NCBI GenBank assembly: GCA_017557475.1
Contig: JAFYYO010000149.1
Span: 1 to 13,013, forward strand
DNA: 13,013 bases
From: Bacteroidaceae bacterium
GTDB lineage: Bacteria; Bacteroidota; Bacteroidia; Bacteroidales; Bacteroidaceae
Direction: 5' to 3'
Shown: piece after piece, positions 1 through 5,520 of the stretch
Numbering within the stretch: position 1 is the first letter of the stretch
Layout of the letters: the number at the start of each line of letters is the position of its first letter
Program-made: the position numbers and the translations under genes
Notes under the pieces: generated by a model
Seen by the model: only the letters and a program-made list of their open reading frames with translations
Told to the model about the DNA's origin: nothing
The model's database searches: none

Positions 1-292
1 AGTATTCTTTTCTTCTTCTCTGTCGGGTTGAAAAGTTCTTAATGACTAATGACTTAATGACTTAATGACTGGTGGGAAATGTAATGTGCTCATTGTTAAG
101 CCATTAGTCTAGTCATTAAAAAAATGCCCCACCACGGCTTCCGGCGGAAATCTCCTAGACCATCGCTCGGAAATCGCTCGGTAAATTCCGGAAAGTTCTT
201 CGGTAGCATTGTCATTTTTTTTTGTCCTTCGGGCGAGTTGCATACCAAAAGGCACACTCTTTTACCTTTGCTCCCATTCCCCAGCCATTGAA
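1..292. other. Gene-poor edge region with repeats, no intact gene
   Basis: Apart from the TAATGAC repeat, I see no intact coding region here. Around 130-245 there are GC-richer pieces (tccgg, cttcggg, a repeated cgctcgg) and a T-run at 214-223. The frame of the downstream fragment is open from 185 but has no ATG before 293 and no recognisable protein similarity before about 285. This fits decayed intergenic DNA left after gene loss. Confidence 0.5.
39..70. repeat. TTAATGAC/TAATGAC short tandem repeat
   Basis: About four imperfect tandem copies of a 7-8 bp unit (TTAATGAC or TAATGAC) lie side by side. A partly inverted counterpart, attagtctagtcattaa, follows at about 101-117, so the stretch could form a loose hairpin. 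I infer an intergenic low-complexity repeat of the kind scattered through Bacteroidales genomes; no function is visible. Confidence 0.6.
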
Positions 293-382
293 ATGGCAGG
301 CTACAACCTCCAAGGTCAGCGCTTGAGCAAGATGCAGAAAGGCATCAACATTGTTGGCGGCAAAGCGGTTTTGATTAAGTGA
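293..382 (+). pseudogene. Remnant C-terminal tail of a secreted/cell-surface protein
   Basis: The translation from the ATG at 293 begins MAGYNLQGQRLSKMQKG, continues INIVGGKAVLIK and ends at TGA 380-382. This closely resembles the conserved C-terminal tails of many Prevotella secreted proteins (YNLxGQRv...qkGInIvgGKkvlvk), related to type IX secretion or surface-sorting tails. Only about 29 residues remain. The frame upstream is open to position 185 but contains no start codon, no signal peptide and no domain. I infer the 3' end of a gene whose body was deleted. The alternative is a tiny free-standing peptide, which I consider unlikely. A terminator hairpin follows 15 bp after the stop. Confidence 0.55.
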
Positions 383-397
383 GAGAACTAAACAAAT

Positions 398-426
398 AAA
401 GGCCTGCAGTTAAGTTGCAGGCCTTT
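398..426. terminator. Bidirectional Rho-independent terminator
   Basis: A perfect 11-bp inverted repeat, AAAGGCCTGCA (398-408) and TGCAGGCCTTT (416-426), encloses a 7-nt loop. A-rich sequence precedes it and T-rich sequence follows, so it can end transcription from both sides: the remnant on the left and the SIMPL gene (stop at 447) on the right. Confidence 0.85.
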
Positions 427-446
427 GCTTTAGTCTTTGTTCCGAT

Positions 447-1166
447 TTAGTCTTTCAGGTAATAGACGACAGTCGTAACGACGCGGACATTCTTGAGCCA
501 AGGCGTGTTCTGGTCGCGACTCTCAATGCTGAACTGACCTTGGTCGGCTGTACGAATCTTACCGAGCTTGCTGTTTGAGTCCTCTGCAAAGCGCTCTGCG
601 GTCTTGCGAGCGTTCTTCGTGGCTTCGGCAATCATCTCAGGCTTGATGTCGTTGAGGCCAGTGAACTCGTAGCTCACGTTTCCATCATCGTCGTATTCAT
701 TGCCAACGATGGTGACGCCTTGTCGCATTAGGTCAGCTTGCTTGGTGACAATCTTGCGAACGAGGTCTACGTTCTTGCTCACGACAGTTACGACGCAATT
801 GGCTTTGTATCGATAGCGAACCATCTCGCTACTGTAGCTCATGTTAGCCTGCTGGTCAACCATCTGAGGAGGTGCCTGTGTGATTTCCTCATCGGTAAGA
901 CCGTTTGCTTTCAAGAACTCCACAATGATGCGCGTGTCCTTCGCGATAGTCTCGTAGAGTTCTGCAGGGTCGTTGCCCAACTCCTTGAACTTGAGAGGCC
1001 AAGTCACCTTGTCGGCTTTTACCTCTTTCTCCGATAGACCCTTGGCCGTAACTGTGCGGTCCATCTCCTTGAACTTCACGATACCTTTGCTGATGGCTCC
1101 TCCTGCCAGGAAGAGACCTGCGGCGAGAATCAATGCCTCGCCCCAATACTTAAACTGAATCTTCAT
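447..1166 (-). CDS. SIMPL (DUF541) domain protein, membrane-anchored
   Basis: This 239-residue protein has a short basic N-terminus and one hydrophobic segment (about residues 9-27), which is an uncleaved signal anchor or signal peptide. A SIMPL/DUF541 region (about residues 36-238) follows. Family-like features are the early strand RTVTAKGLSEKEVKADKV, the central block in which sums over paired residues are typical (DLVRKIVTKQADLMRQGV), and the alanine-rich helix IAEATKNARKTAERFAED near the C-terminus. Length is normal for the family. SIMPL proteins are periplasmic or cell-envelope proteins (for example the oxidative-stress protein YggE of E. coli), and their molecular function is poorly defined. 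The gene stands alone, ends at the shared terminator (398-426) and diverges from the tRNA cluster. The start at 1166 is the only one that places the hydrophobic segment at the N-terminus. Confidence 0.85.
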   Translation of the reverse strand: MKIQFKYWGEALILAAGLFLAGGAISKGIVKFKEMDRTVTAKGLSEKEVKADKVTWPLKFKELGNDPAELYETIAKDTRIIVEFLKANGLTDEEITQAPPQMVDQQANMSYSSEMVRYRYKANCVVTVVSKNVDLVRKIVTKQADLMRQGVTIVGNEYDDDGNVSYEFTGLNDIKPEMIAEATKNARKTAERFAEDSNSKLGKIRTADQGQFSIESRDQNTPWLKNVRVVTTVVYYLKD

Positions 1167-1214
1167 AGTAATGTTTATAGGTTAAACGTTCATGCTTTTG
1201 CGTGTTTCGTAGTG

Positions 1215-1222
1215 CAAAGTTA
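1215..1222 (-). promoter_or_regulatory. Putative -7 box for the SIMPL gene
   Basis: On the minus strand the sequence reads TAACTTTG, matching the Bacteroidetes -7 consensus TAnnTTTG. It lies about 49 bp before the ATG at 1166. No good -33 TTTG is found at the normal distance; the nearest candidate is TTTA at 1238-1241. I therefore call it at moderate confidence. Confidence 0.5.
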
Positions 1223-1263
1223 AGGAAAAATGTTGAGTAAAGACGAAAAAAGTGTCGGAAAGT

Positions 1264-1294
1264 TTTGTCAGTATGAAAAAAAGATGTACCTTTG
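1264..1294 (+). promoter_or_regulatory. Bacteroidetes-type promoter for the tRNA cluster
   Basis: TTTG (1264-1267), a 19-bp gap and TACCTTTG (1287-1294) match the Bacteroidetes sigma-ABfr consensus exactly. Transcription should begin near 1300 and read into tRNA-Leu at 1370, leaving a leader of roughly 70 nt to be processed away. Confidence 0.85.
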
Positions 1295-1369
1295 CACTCG
1301 CGTTTCGGAGGAAGCGCATTCAAGGCAACCTCGAAAGAGGCACCGAATTTACTGAAAAGACACATTGTT

Positions 1370-1451
1370 GGAGAGGTGGCGGAATTGGTAGACGCGCTAC
1401 TTTGAGGTGGTAGTGCCGCGAGGCGTGGGAGTTCGAGTCTCCTCCTCTTCA
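1370..1451 (+). tRNA. tRNA-Leu (anticodon GAG)
   Basis: The acceptor stem GGAGAGG pairs with CCTCTTC (one G-U pair), followed by discriminator A; CCA is not encoded. The D arm is GCG...CGC. The anticodon stem-loop CTACT-TTGAGGT-GGTAG gives anticodon GAG, reading CUC/CUU. A long variable arm (tgccgcgaggcgt) is typical of tRNA-Leu. The T loop is TTCGAGT. Confidence 0.92.
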
Positions 1452-1461
1452 CTTTGTACAG

Positions 1462-1534
1462 GCGGAAATAGCTCAGTTGGTAGAGCACAACCTTGCCAAG
1501 GTTGGGGTCGCGAGTTCGAGTCTCGTTTTCCGCT
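1462..1534 (+). tRNA. tRNA-Gly (anticodon GCC)
   Basis: This is a 73-nt cloverleaf. The acceptor GCGGAAA pairs with TTTCCGC and the discriminator is T. The D stem is GCTC/GAGC. The anticodon arm CAACC-TTGCCAA-GGTTG gives anticodon GCC. The T arm is GCGAG-TTCGAGT-CTCGT. CCA is not encoded. The gene lies 10 bp after tRNA-Leu(GAG), so the two are co-transcribed. Its 3' part is repeated downstream. Confidence 0.94.
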
Positions 1535-1647
1535 CAGCAAGAGTAAACGAGACTCAAGGTGTTCCAAAGCATCGAGTCTCGTTTTCCGCTCAGCAAGAGT
1601 AAACGAGACTCAAGGTGTTCCAAAGCATCGAGTCTCGTTTTCCGCTC
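1516..1647 (+). repeat. 56-bp tandem repeats of the tRNA-Gly 3' end
   Basis: Two full 56-bp units start at 1516 and 1572, and a third partial unit starts at 1628. Each begins with the last roughly 20 nt of tRNA-Gly (T loop through acceptor strand and CTCA) and then carries unrelated sequence. That sequence includes AAACGAGACTC (1545-1555 and 1601-1611), an exact 11-nt reverse complement of GAGTCTCGTTT in the tRNA end (1518-1528, 1574-1584, 1630-1640). Each unit can therefore form an 11-bp hairpin, and the first can also pair with the tRNA itself. The layout resembles the E. coli tyrT 3' repeats, which carry copies of the tRNA-Tyr 3' end. Confidence 0.9.
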
Positions 1648-1675
1648 AAAACGAGCATTGAGTCTCGTTTTTTTT
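1648..1675 (+). terminator. Terminator-like hairpin after the tRNA-Gly repeats
   Basis: AAAACGAG (1648-1655), the 8-nt loop CATTGAGT, and CTCGTTTT (1664-1671) run into an eight-T tract at 1668-1675. The 3' arm is again built from the tRNA-Gly end motif GAGTCTCGTTT. It lies only 6 bp before tRNA-Leu(CAG), for which I find no usable separate promoter, so it must be leaky or act as a processing site. Confidence 0.7.
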
Positions 1676-1681
1676 ATCTTT

Positions 1682-1762
1682 GCCCAGGTGGCGGAATGGT
1701 AGACGCGCGCGTTTCAGGTGCGCGTGCCGCGAGGCGTGCAGGTTCGATTCCTGTTCTGGGCA
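1682..1762 (+). tRNA. tRNA-Leu (anticodon CAG)
   Basis: The acceptor GCCCAGG pairs with TCTGGGC (one G-U pair), with discriminator A. The anticodon arm CGCGT-TTCAGGT-GCGCG gives anticodon CAG, reading CUG. A long variable arm (tgccgcgaggcgt) matches that of the first tRNA-Leu. The T arm is GCAGG-TTCGATT-CCTGT. Confidence 0.92.
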
Positions 1763-1768
1763 CAAAGA

Positions 1769-1796
1769 AAGGCTGGTAACCAAAGTTGCCAGCCTT
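1769..1796. terminator. Bidirectional terminator between tRNA cluster and GH97 gene
   Basis: AAGGCTGG (1769-1776) and CCAGCCTT (1789-1796) form an 8-bp stem with a 12-nt loop. T-rich sequence follows on the plus strand (attttgtttt), and TTTCTTTG follows on the minus strand. It can end the rightward tRNA transcript and the leftward cluster transcript. Confidence 0.8.
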
Positions 1797-1822
1797 ATTT
1801 TGTTTTATTAGCAATAACAGGC

Positions 1823-3775
1823 TTAGAACAAGACTGCTCCCCCATTGGGTTGGACGGTCAACTTCACCTTGCCCTTCTTGTCAGCCTTCAGGGGTAGTTG
1901 CACTGCGTCTGTGGTGTTAGTGCCGTCCGTGAGTAGGTTCTTTAAGTTATAGCTTTTGATGTCGAGCGACAGGTTGAGCGGCTCCTTCTGAGCGTTAAGA
2001 GCAACAATGTACCACTTGTCAGCATGTCGGCGCGCCAACACAACATAGCGTCCAGGATAGCCGTCGATGAAGCGTGTTTCATCCCAAGTGGCAGGGATGG
2101 TCTTGAGGAAGTCAAGCTCAACTTGTGGCAACTCCTGCAAGTTGTTGGGTTGAATGGCAATGCATTGAATGGCGGTCTGATTCGTGAAAGCAGTGGCAAT
2201 CTCGAAGGCGTCTGTCGTCTTGCGCGAGTGCCGGCTTTTGTTGTCCTTCGACAGGTACTTGTTCATAATCACGCCGCCCCAGTCCATCGTGCCAACGGCA
2301 TTGCGACAGAAGGGATGAAGGGTGAGGTCGAAGGGCTCGTGAATAGCTGCTCCCTCGTTGAAATAGACATTCTCTGAGGCCAGCACAGCCTCGCTTGCGA
2401 CATAATTAGGATACATACGTTCCCAGCCACGCGGAATGGTGCAGCCGTGGAAGATACACTGAATGCCGTAGCGGTTTGCATCGTAGAGGATATCCTCATA
2501 TAGCCGCATCGTCTCCTGCTTGTCGCCTCCAAAGAAGTCCACCTTGATGCCCTTCACGCCGATGCTCTTCATCCAAGCCATGTCCTTGTCGCGAGCAATA
2601 CTGTTGGACATGATGCCACGTGGCGTCTGCGGCGCATCGTTCCAAGCCCCGTTGCTGTTGTACCAGAGCATGAGCGAGACGCCTTTCTGCTAAGCGTATC
2701 TTGAAAGTTCGGCTATGCGGTCGCGACCTATCTGCGTGTCCCAGTTGCCGTCCACAAGGCAGAACTCATAGCCCATTGCTGCAGCAGTGTCGATGAACTT
2801 CACCTGGTCGTCGTAGTTGACGCTTGGGTCTTGCCAGATGAGCCAGCTCCAAGTGTAGCGTCCGCTCTTGTACTCCTCTGTTGCTTCGTATAGCGGCCAT
2901 ACAACATCATATACAATCGTGGTCTCGACGATGGGAGTCAGCGTTTCGCCAACTGTAATAGTGCGCCCAGGCGTAGCTCCAGGCAGACTTATCTGTGCTC
3001 CTGTTGAACCAAAGCCGTTGTTCTCGCCTTGCTGCGGATAGGCAATCTGATAACCTCCCTCCTTATAGTCGCTAAGGTGGGAGCCGCAATAGTTGCTGCC
3101 GACGCCTGTTTCGGAAATGAGCATCCAACCATTCTTCAGGTGGAAAAGGCAGGGGAAGGTGTATCCCTGTCCGTATGCTGAGCGTCTGTCCATAGGTGCA
3201 TCGGGCGCGTAGCCCTCTTCATAGCTGGGCTTGGTGCGTTCCCATCCCTTCATGGGGTCTATTTGAGGGCTGATGAAAGTGGTGGTGCCGTCGGGCAGAC
3301 AGAAGGAGGTAATCTCTTCGGTGATGACAGCACACTTGGGGTTGTCCCTTTGCTGACGGGGAATAATGTAGCGGAAGGCCACGTCATTGTCTTTGATGAA
3401 GAAGTCCACCTGCATCTTTTGGTTGCGAGCATTTTGGAAAGTAACTAAGAGTGTGCTGCACTTATAGCTGATGAGGGACTGCTTCACCTGCCGCATCGGG
3501 TATTCGCCAGTGCCAGTGCCTTCGGAACTGTTGGCGATGGAAAGCCCCTGCGTAAAGTCGCCAAAGTCAGCCTTAAAGCCGAGTCTTGACGGAAGCAGTA
3601 CAGGCTGGCCGTTCAGTGTGACGCTATAAGTGGCTAGGCCACCATCGTCGTTAACTGTTACCACAAGCTTGCCGTTTGGCGAAGCGATTCTCACGTCCTT
3701 TGCCATCATGCTGAGGGACAAGAGGAGGATGGGCAGCAAAGCCCATTTAGCATTAAACGATTTGAGATGTAACAT
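1823..3775 (-). pseudogene. GH97 family alpha-glycosidase interrupted by one amber codon
   Basis: The reading frame codes for a complete GH97 enzyme of 650 codons, with one TAG at 2690-2692 (codon 362). After the stop, the same frame continues QKGVSLMLWYNSNGAW with no frameshift. The first part has a signal peptide (about residues 1-25, ending SLSMMAKD) and the GH97 N-terminal beta-sandwich. Next comes the start of the barrel (WSWLIWQDPS, CLVDGNWD). After the stop come GIKVDFFGGD and YVASEAVLASEN. In full-length numbering the Asp of KVDFF is about 413 and Glu of VLASE about 468. These agree with the nucleophile/acid-base pair I recall for the retaining alpha-galactosidase BT1871, so a retaining alpha-galactosidase-like activity in the periplasm is inferred. 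The gene lies 28 bp behind the ligase and shows no promoter of its own. The second half has an ATG at 2671 but lacks the N-terminal domain and part of the barrel. Confidence 0.85.
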
Positions 3776-3796
3776 AATTCTTTTCCTTTTATTTTG

Positions 3797-3813
3797 TCAC
3801 TTTTCACTTTTCA
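3797..3813. repeat. TCACTTTT short repeat at the ligase 3' end
   Basis: On the plus strand, tcacttttcacttttca gives two copies of an 8-mer (CACTTTTx; on the coding strand GTGAAAA). The stop codon of the acyl ligase (3804-3806) lies inside it, so the repeat supplies the end of that protein. Confidence 0.55.
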
Positions 3814-5123
3814 GGGTTATATGCTTTGCGGTCAAGTTTGCCGTTGTATGTGCGCTTAATGGCATCGACGGCTTCGTAGAGTAGGGGAATCTTGTAGTTT
3901 TCAATACGCCCTTTCAGGAAGTTGGCAATGTCTTTGGGCTTTACTTCTAGCCCTTGCTTAGGGACATAAAGCAGCTTCGGAACTGTGCCGAGAACGATGT
4001 GCGGAGCAGGAATGCAGATGCAATCGCGAATGCCTTCGAATGCTTGTACGGCGTCTTCCACCTCGGATGGGTTTACCTTGTAACCTCCGATATTGATGAC
4101 ATCATCCATCCGTCCTTGTAAGCGCAGCATGCCATCATCGTCGATACTGCCAATGTCCGAGGTATAGATTTCTCCTTCTTTGAGAACTTGTGCCGTCAGT
4201 TCAGGACTGTTAATGTACCCAGACATAATGGTTTCGCCAGAACAAATCACCCTTCCGTCCTCATCGATGCGAACGGAAGAATGTTTCATCGGCTTTCCCA
4301 AAAGGCCTGGCGTGCAGCCGTACTTGCTGTACTCATAGCTGCAAACGATGCCTGTCTCTGTCGAAGCGTAAGTATTATAGAGTCGAGATTGCGGCAGCAA
4401 TTTGCAGAGGCGTTCCATGTCGTTCTGTGAGATGGCTGCTGCCCCTGTCTCGATGAAGTCAATTTTCTGGCTGACGTTTGCCAACTCTTTCGATGCAACT
4501 TGCAGAAGCATCCTAATGCTCGAAGGCACGAGGAAGGTGGCGAACTTCGTGAAAGGCAGTTCGAAGACAGAGAAGAAGGCGCCTAGGTCCTTGAGGCTCT
4601 CCATTATATATAATGTGCCTCCATTCATGAGCGTTGGATAAATCTTGGAGAGACTGCCGAGATGATTGAGCGGACCGCAGATGATGAAGAGTAGTTCAGA
4701 AGAAAAGCCAAGCCTTTCTGTCAGGTTTTCGGCGTTTGCGTTCCATGCTTTTGCAGAAATCATCACGCCTTTTGCATTGCCAGTCGTGCCAGTTGTGTAG
4801 AGCACATCAGAGCATTGGTCATTTAACCATTTGCCTTTTACTTCGTCATGAATCTGCTTTTGCCGCTCTTTAGGTATAGCATGTTCTAATGGTATTGCAA
4901 CGGCTCTGCAGAGGTGAACGGCGCAATAGGTCACGAGAAAGTCGATGTCTTGCGTGGCTACGAAGACATGAGGCTGACCTTCCCTGAGGCTCAACTGCTG
5001 TGCTTTCTCTTGAATGCGTTGCCATAGAGAAGAGTAGGAGAGGGTCCTGCCCTCGCAGATGACAGCCGGTTTGTCTGGCGTCGATTTTGCGAAATGCTTG
5101 ATTTGTTCTTCTAATTTCGACAT
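3804..5123 (-). CDS. AMP-dependent acyl-CoA/acyl-ACP synthetase (aryl polyene type cluster)
   Basis: This 439-residue ANL-superfamily enzyme activates a carboxylic acid as acyl-AMP and transfers it to a thiol. Core motifs are in order: P-loop YTTGTTGNAKG (109-119), A5 YNTYASTETG (249-258), A7 YTSDIG (320-325), hinge GRMDDVINIGGYKVNP (337-352) and catalytic Lys429 in NGKLDRK. It is shorter than the usual roughly 500 residues because the P-loop comes at residue 109, so the N-terminal domain is reduced. There is no signal peptide, so it is cytosolic. Next to an ACP in a KS/MMPL cluster, the likely job is loading an aryl or fatty acyl starter onto that ACP; the substrate cannot be read from sequence. 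It is separated from the ACP gene by 166 bp containing the 22-bp palindromic array, where I find no consensus promoter. Confidence 0.85.
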   Translation of the reverse strand: MSKLEEQIKHFAKSTPDKPAVICEGRTLSYSSLWQRIQEKAQQLSLREGQPHVFVATQDIDFLVTYCAVHLCRAVAIPLEHAIPKERQKQIHDEVKGKWLNDQCSDVLYTTGTTGNAKGVMISAKAWNANAENLTERLGFSSELLFIICGPLNHLGSLSKIYPTLMNGGTLYIMESLKDLGAFFSVFELPFTKFATFLVPSSIRMLLQVASKELANVSQKIDFIETGAAAISQNDMERLCKLLPQSRLYNTYASTETGIVCSYEYSKYGCTPGLLGKPMKHSSVRIDEDGRVICSGETIMSGYINSPELTAQVLKEGEIYTSDIGSIDDDGMLRLQGRMDDVINIGGYKVNPSEVEDAVQAFEGIRDCICIPAPHIVLGTVPKLLYVPKQGLEVKPKDIANFLKGRIENYKIPLLYEAVDAIKRTYNGKLDRKAYNPEK

Positions 5124-5179
5124 CTCATTTTCCGTTTATCTGTTTCGCGTTTTCTCTTTTCTGATGCCCTGCTTTTTAA

Positions 5180-5281
5180 ATACCCACGTTAAGTTGTTCA
5201 ACATAACACGTTATGATGCCCATCATAACACGTTACGATTGCCAACATAACACGTTATGTTTGCCATCATAACACGTGACG
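5180..5281. repeat. 22-bp-period near-palindromic repeat array 1
   Basis: Copies of CATAACACGTTATG or close variants start at 5202, 5224, 5246 and 5268, and a degraded copy starts at 5180. The spacing is exactly 22 bp. The 8-bp spacers are ATGCCCAT, ATTGCCAA and TTTGCCAT. CATAAC and GTTATG are inverted repeats around a 2-bp centre (AC). The last copy ends exactly 8 bp from the ACP stop codon. It fills most of the ACP-ligase gap and could be a multi-site operator, a string of small RNA hairpins, or a mobile-type intergenic repeat. Confidence 0.9.
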
Positions 5282-5289
5282 TTTTCCTC

Positions 5290-5517
5290 CTATTCGTTTT
5301 TCCTTAACTTTTCCTCCACCATTTTGACGATGGAATCGATGGTTTTGAGGTTTTTGGGCGTTGCATCTCTTGCTTCCAACTCGATGCCGTACTCTTCGGA
5401 GAGGAGCATCAGGATGGTTGTCACGCCGAGTGAGTCGAGTTCGCTGAACAGAAAGTCCGACTCGAGATTGACCATCGGAAGCGCTTTGCTAAGAATTTCA
5501 ATGATACGTTCTTTCAT
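5290..5517 (-). CDS. Acyl carrier protein
   Basis: This is a 75-residue acidic four-helix carrier protein. Ser29 in the motif ELDSLG is the expected phosphopantetheine attachment site, followed by the recognition helix (GVTTILMLLSEEY) as in type II systems. Length is standard for ACPs. The gene starts 3 bp after the MMPL stop codon, so it belongs to the same operon. In aryl polyene/flexirubin type systems the growing chain is carried on dedicated ACPs; more ACP genes are often present, but only one is seen here. The 22-bp array begins 8 bp after its TAG. Confidence 0.9.
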   Translation of the reverse strand: MKERIIEILSKALPMVNLESDFLFSELDSLGVTTILMLLSEEYGIELEARDATPKNLKTIDSIVKMVEEKLRKNE

Positions 5518-5520
5518 ATT

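Noticed and set aside
263..270. TACCTTTG as a promoter for the fragment at 293-382
   Set aside because: The -7 match is good, but the nearest -33-like sequence (AGTTG) is 22 bp away and imperfect. The box also lies in the open frame of the decayed gene, so chance is likely.
1150..1488. 112-codon minus-strand frame across the tRNA-Leu gene and divergent promoters
   Set aside because: It runs antisense through a tRNA gene and both promoters and has no protein-like features.
1516..1647. tRNA-Gly 3' repeats as att sites of an integrative element
   Set aside because: The copies are only 56 bp apart with no integrase or element between them. A former integration cannot be excluded but nothing here supports one.
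1675..1682. TATCTTTG as promoter -7 box of tRNA-Leu(CAG)
   Set aside because: It overlaps the first base of the tRNA, so the start would be inside the tRNA, and no TTTG lies at the right distance upstream.
2687..2695. Amber codon in GH97 as evidence for TAG reassignment to an amino acid
   Set aside because: The ACP, MMPL and KS-CLF genes all end at TAG at their expected family lengths, so TAG is used as a normal stop here.
5180..5281. 22-bp arrays as a CRISPR array
   Set aside because: The repeat is only 14 bp and the spacers are 8 bp and conserved, whereas CRISPR spacers are unique and about 30 bp. No cas genes are present.
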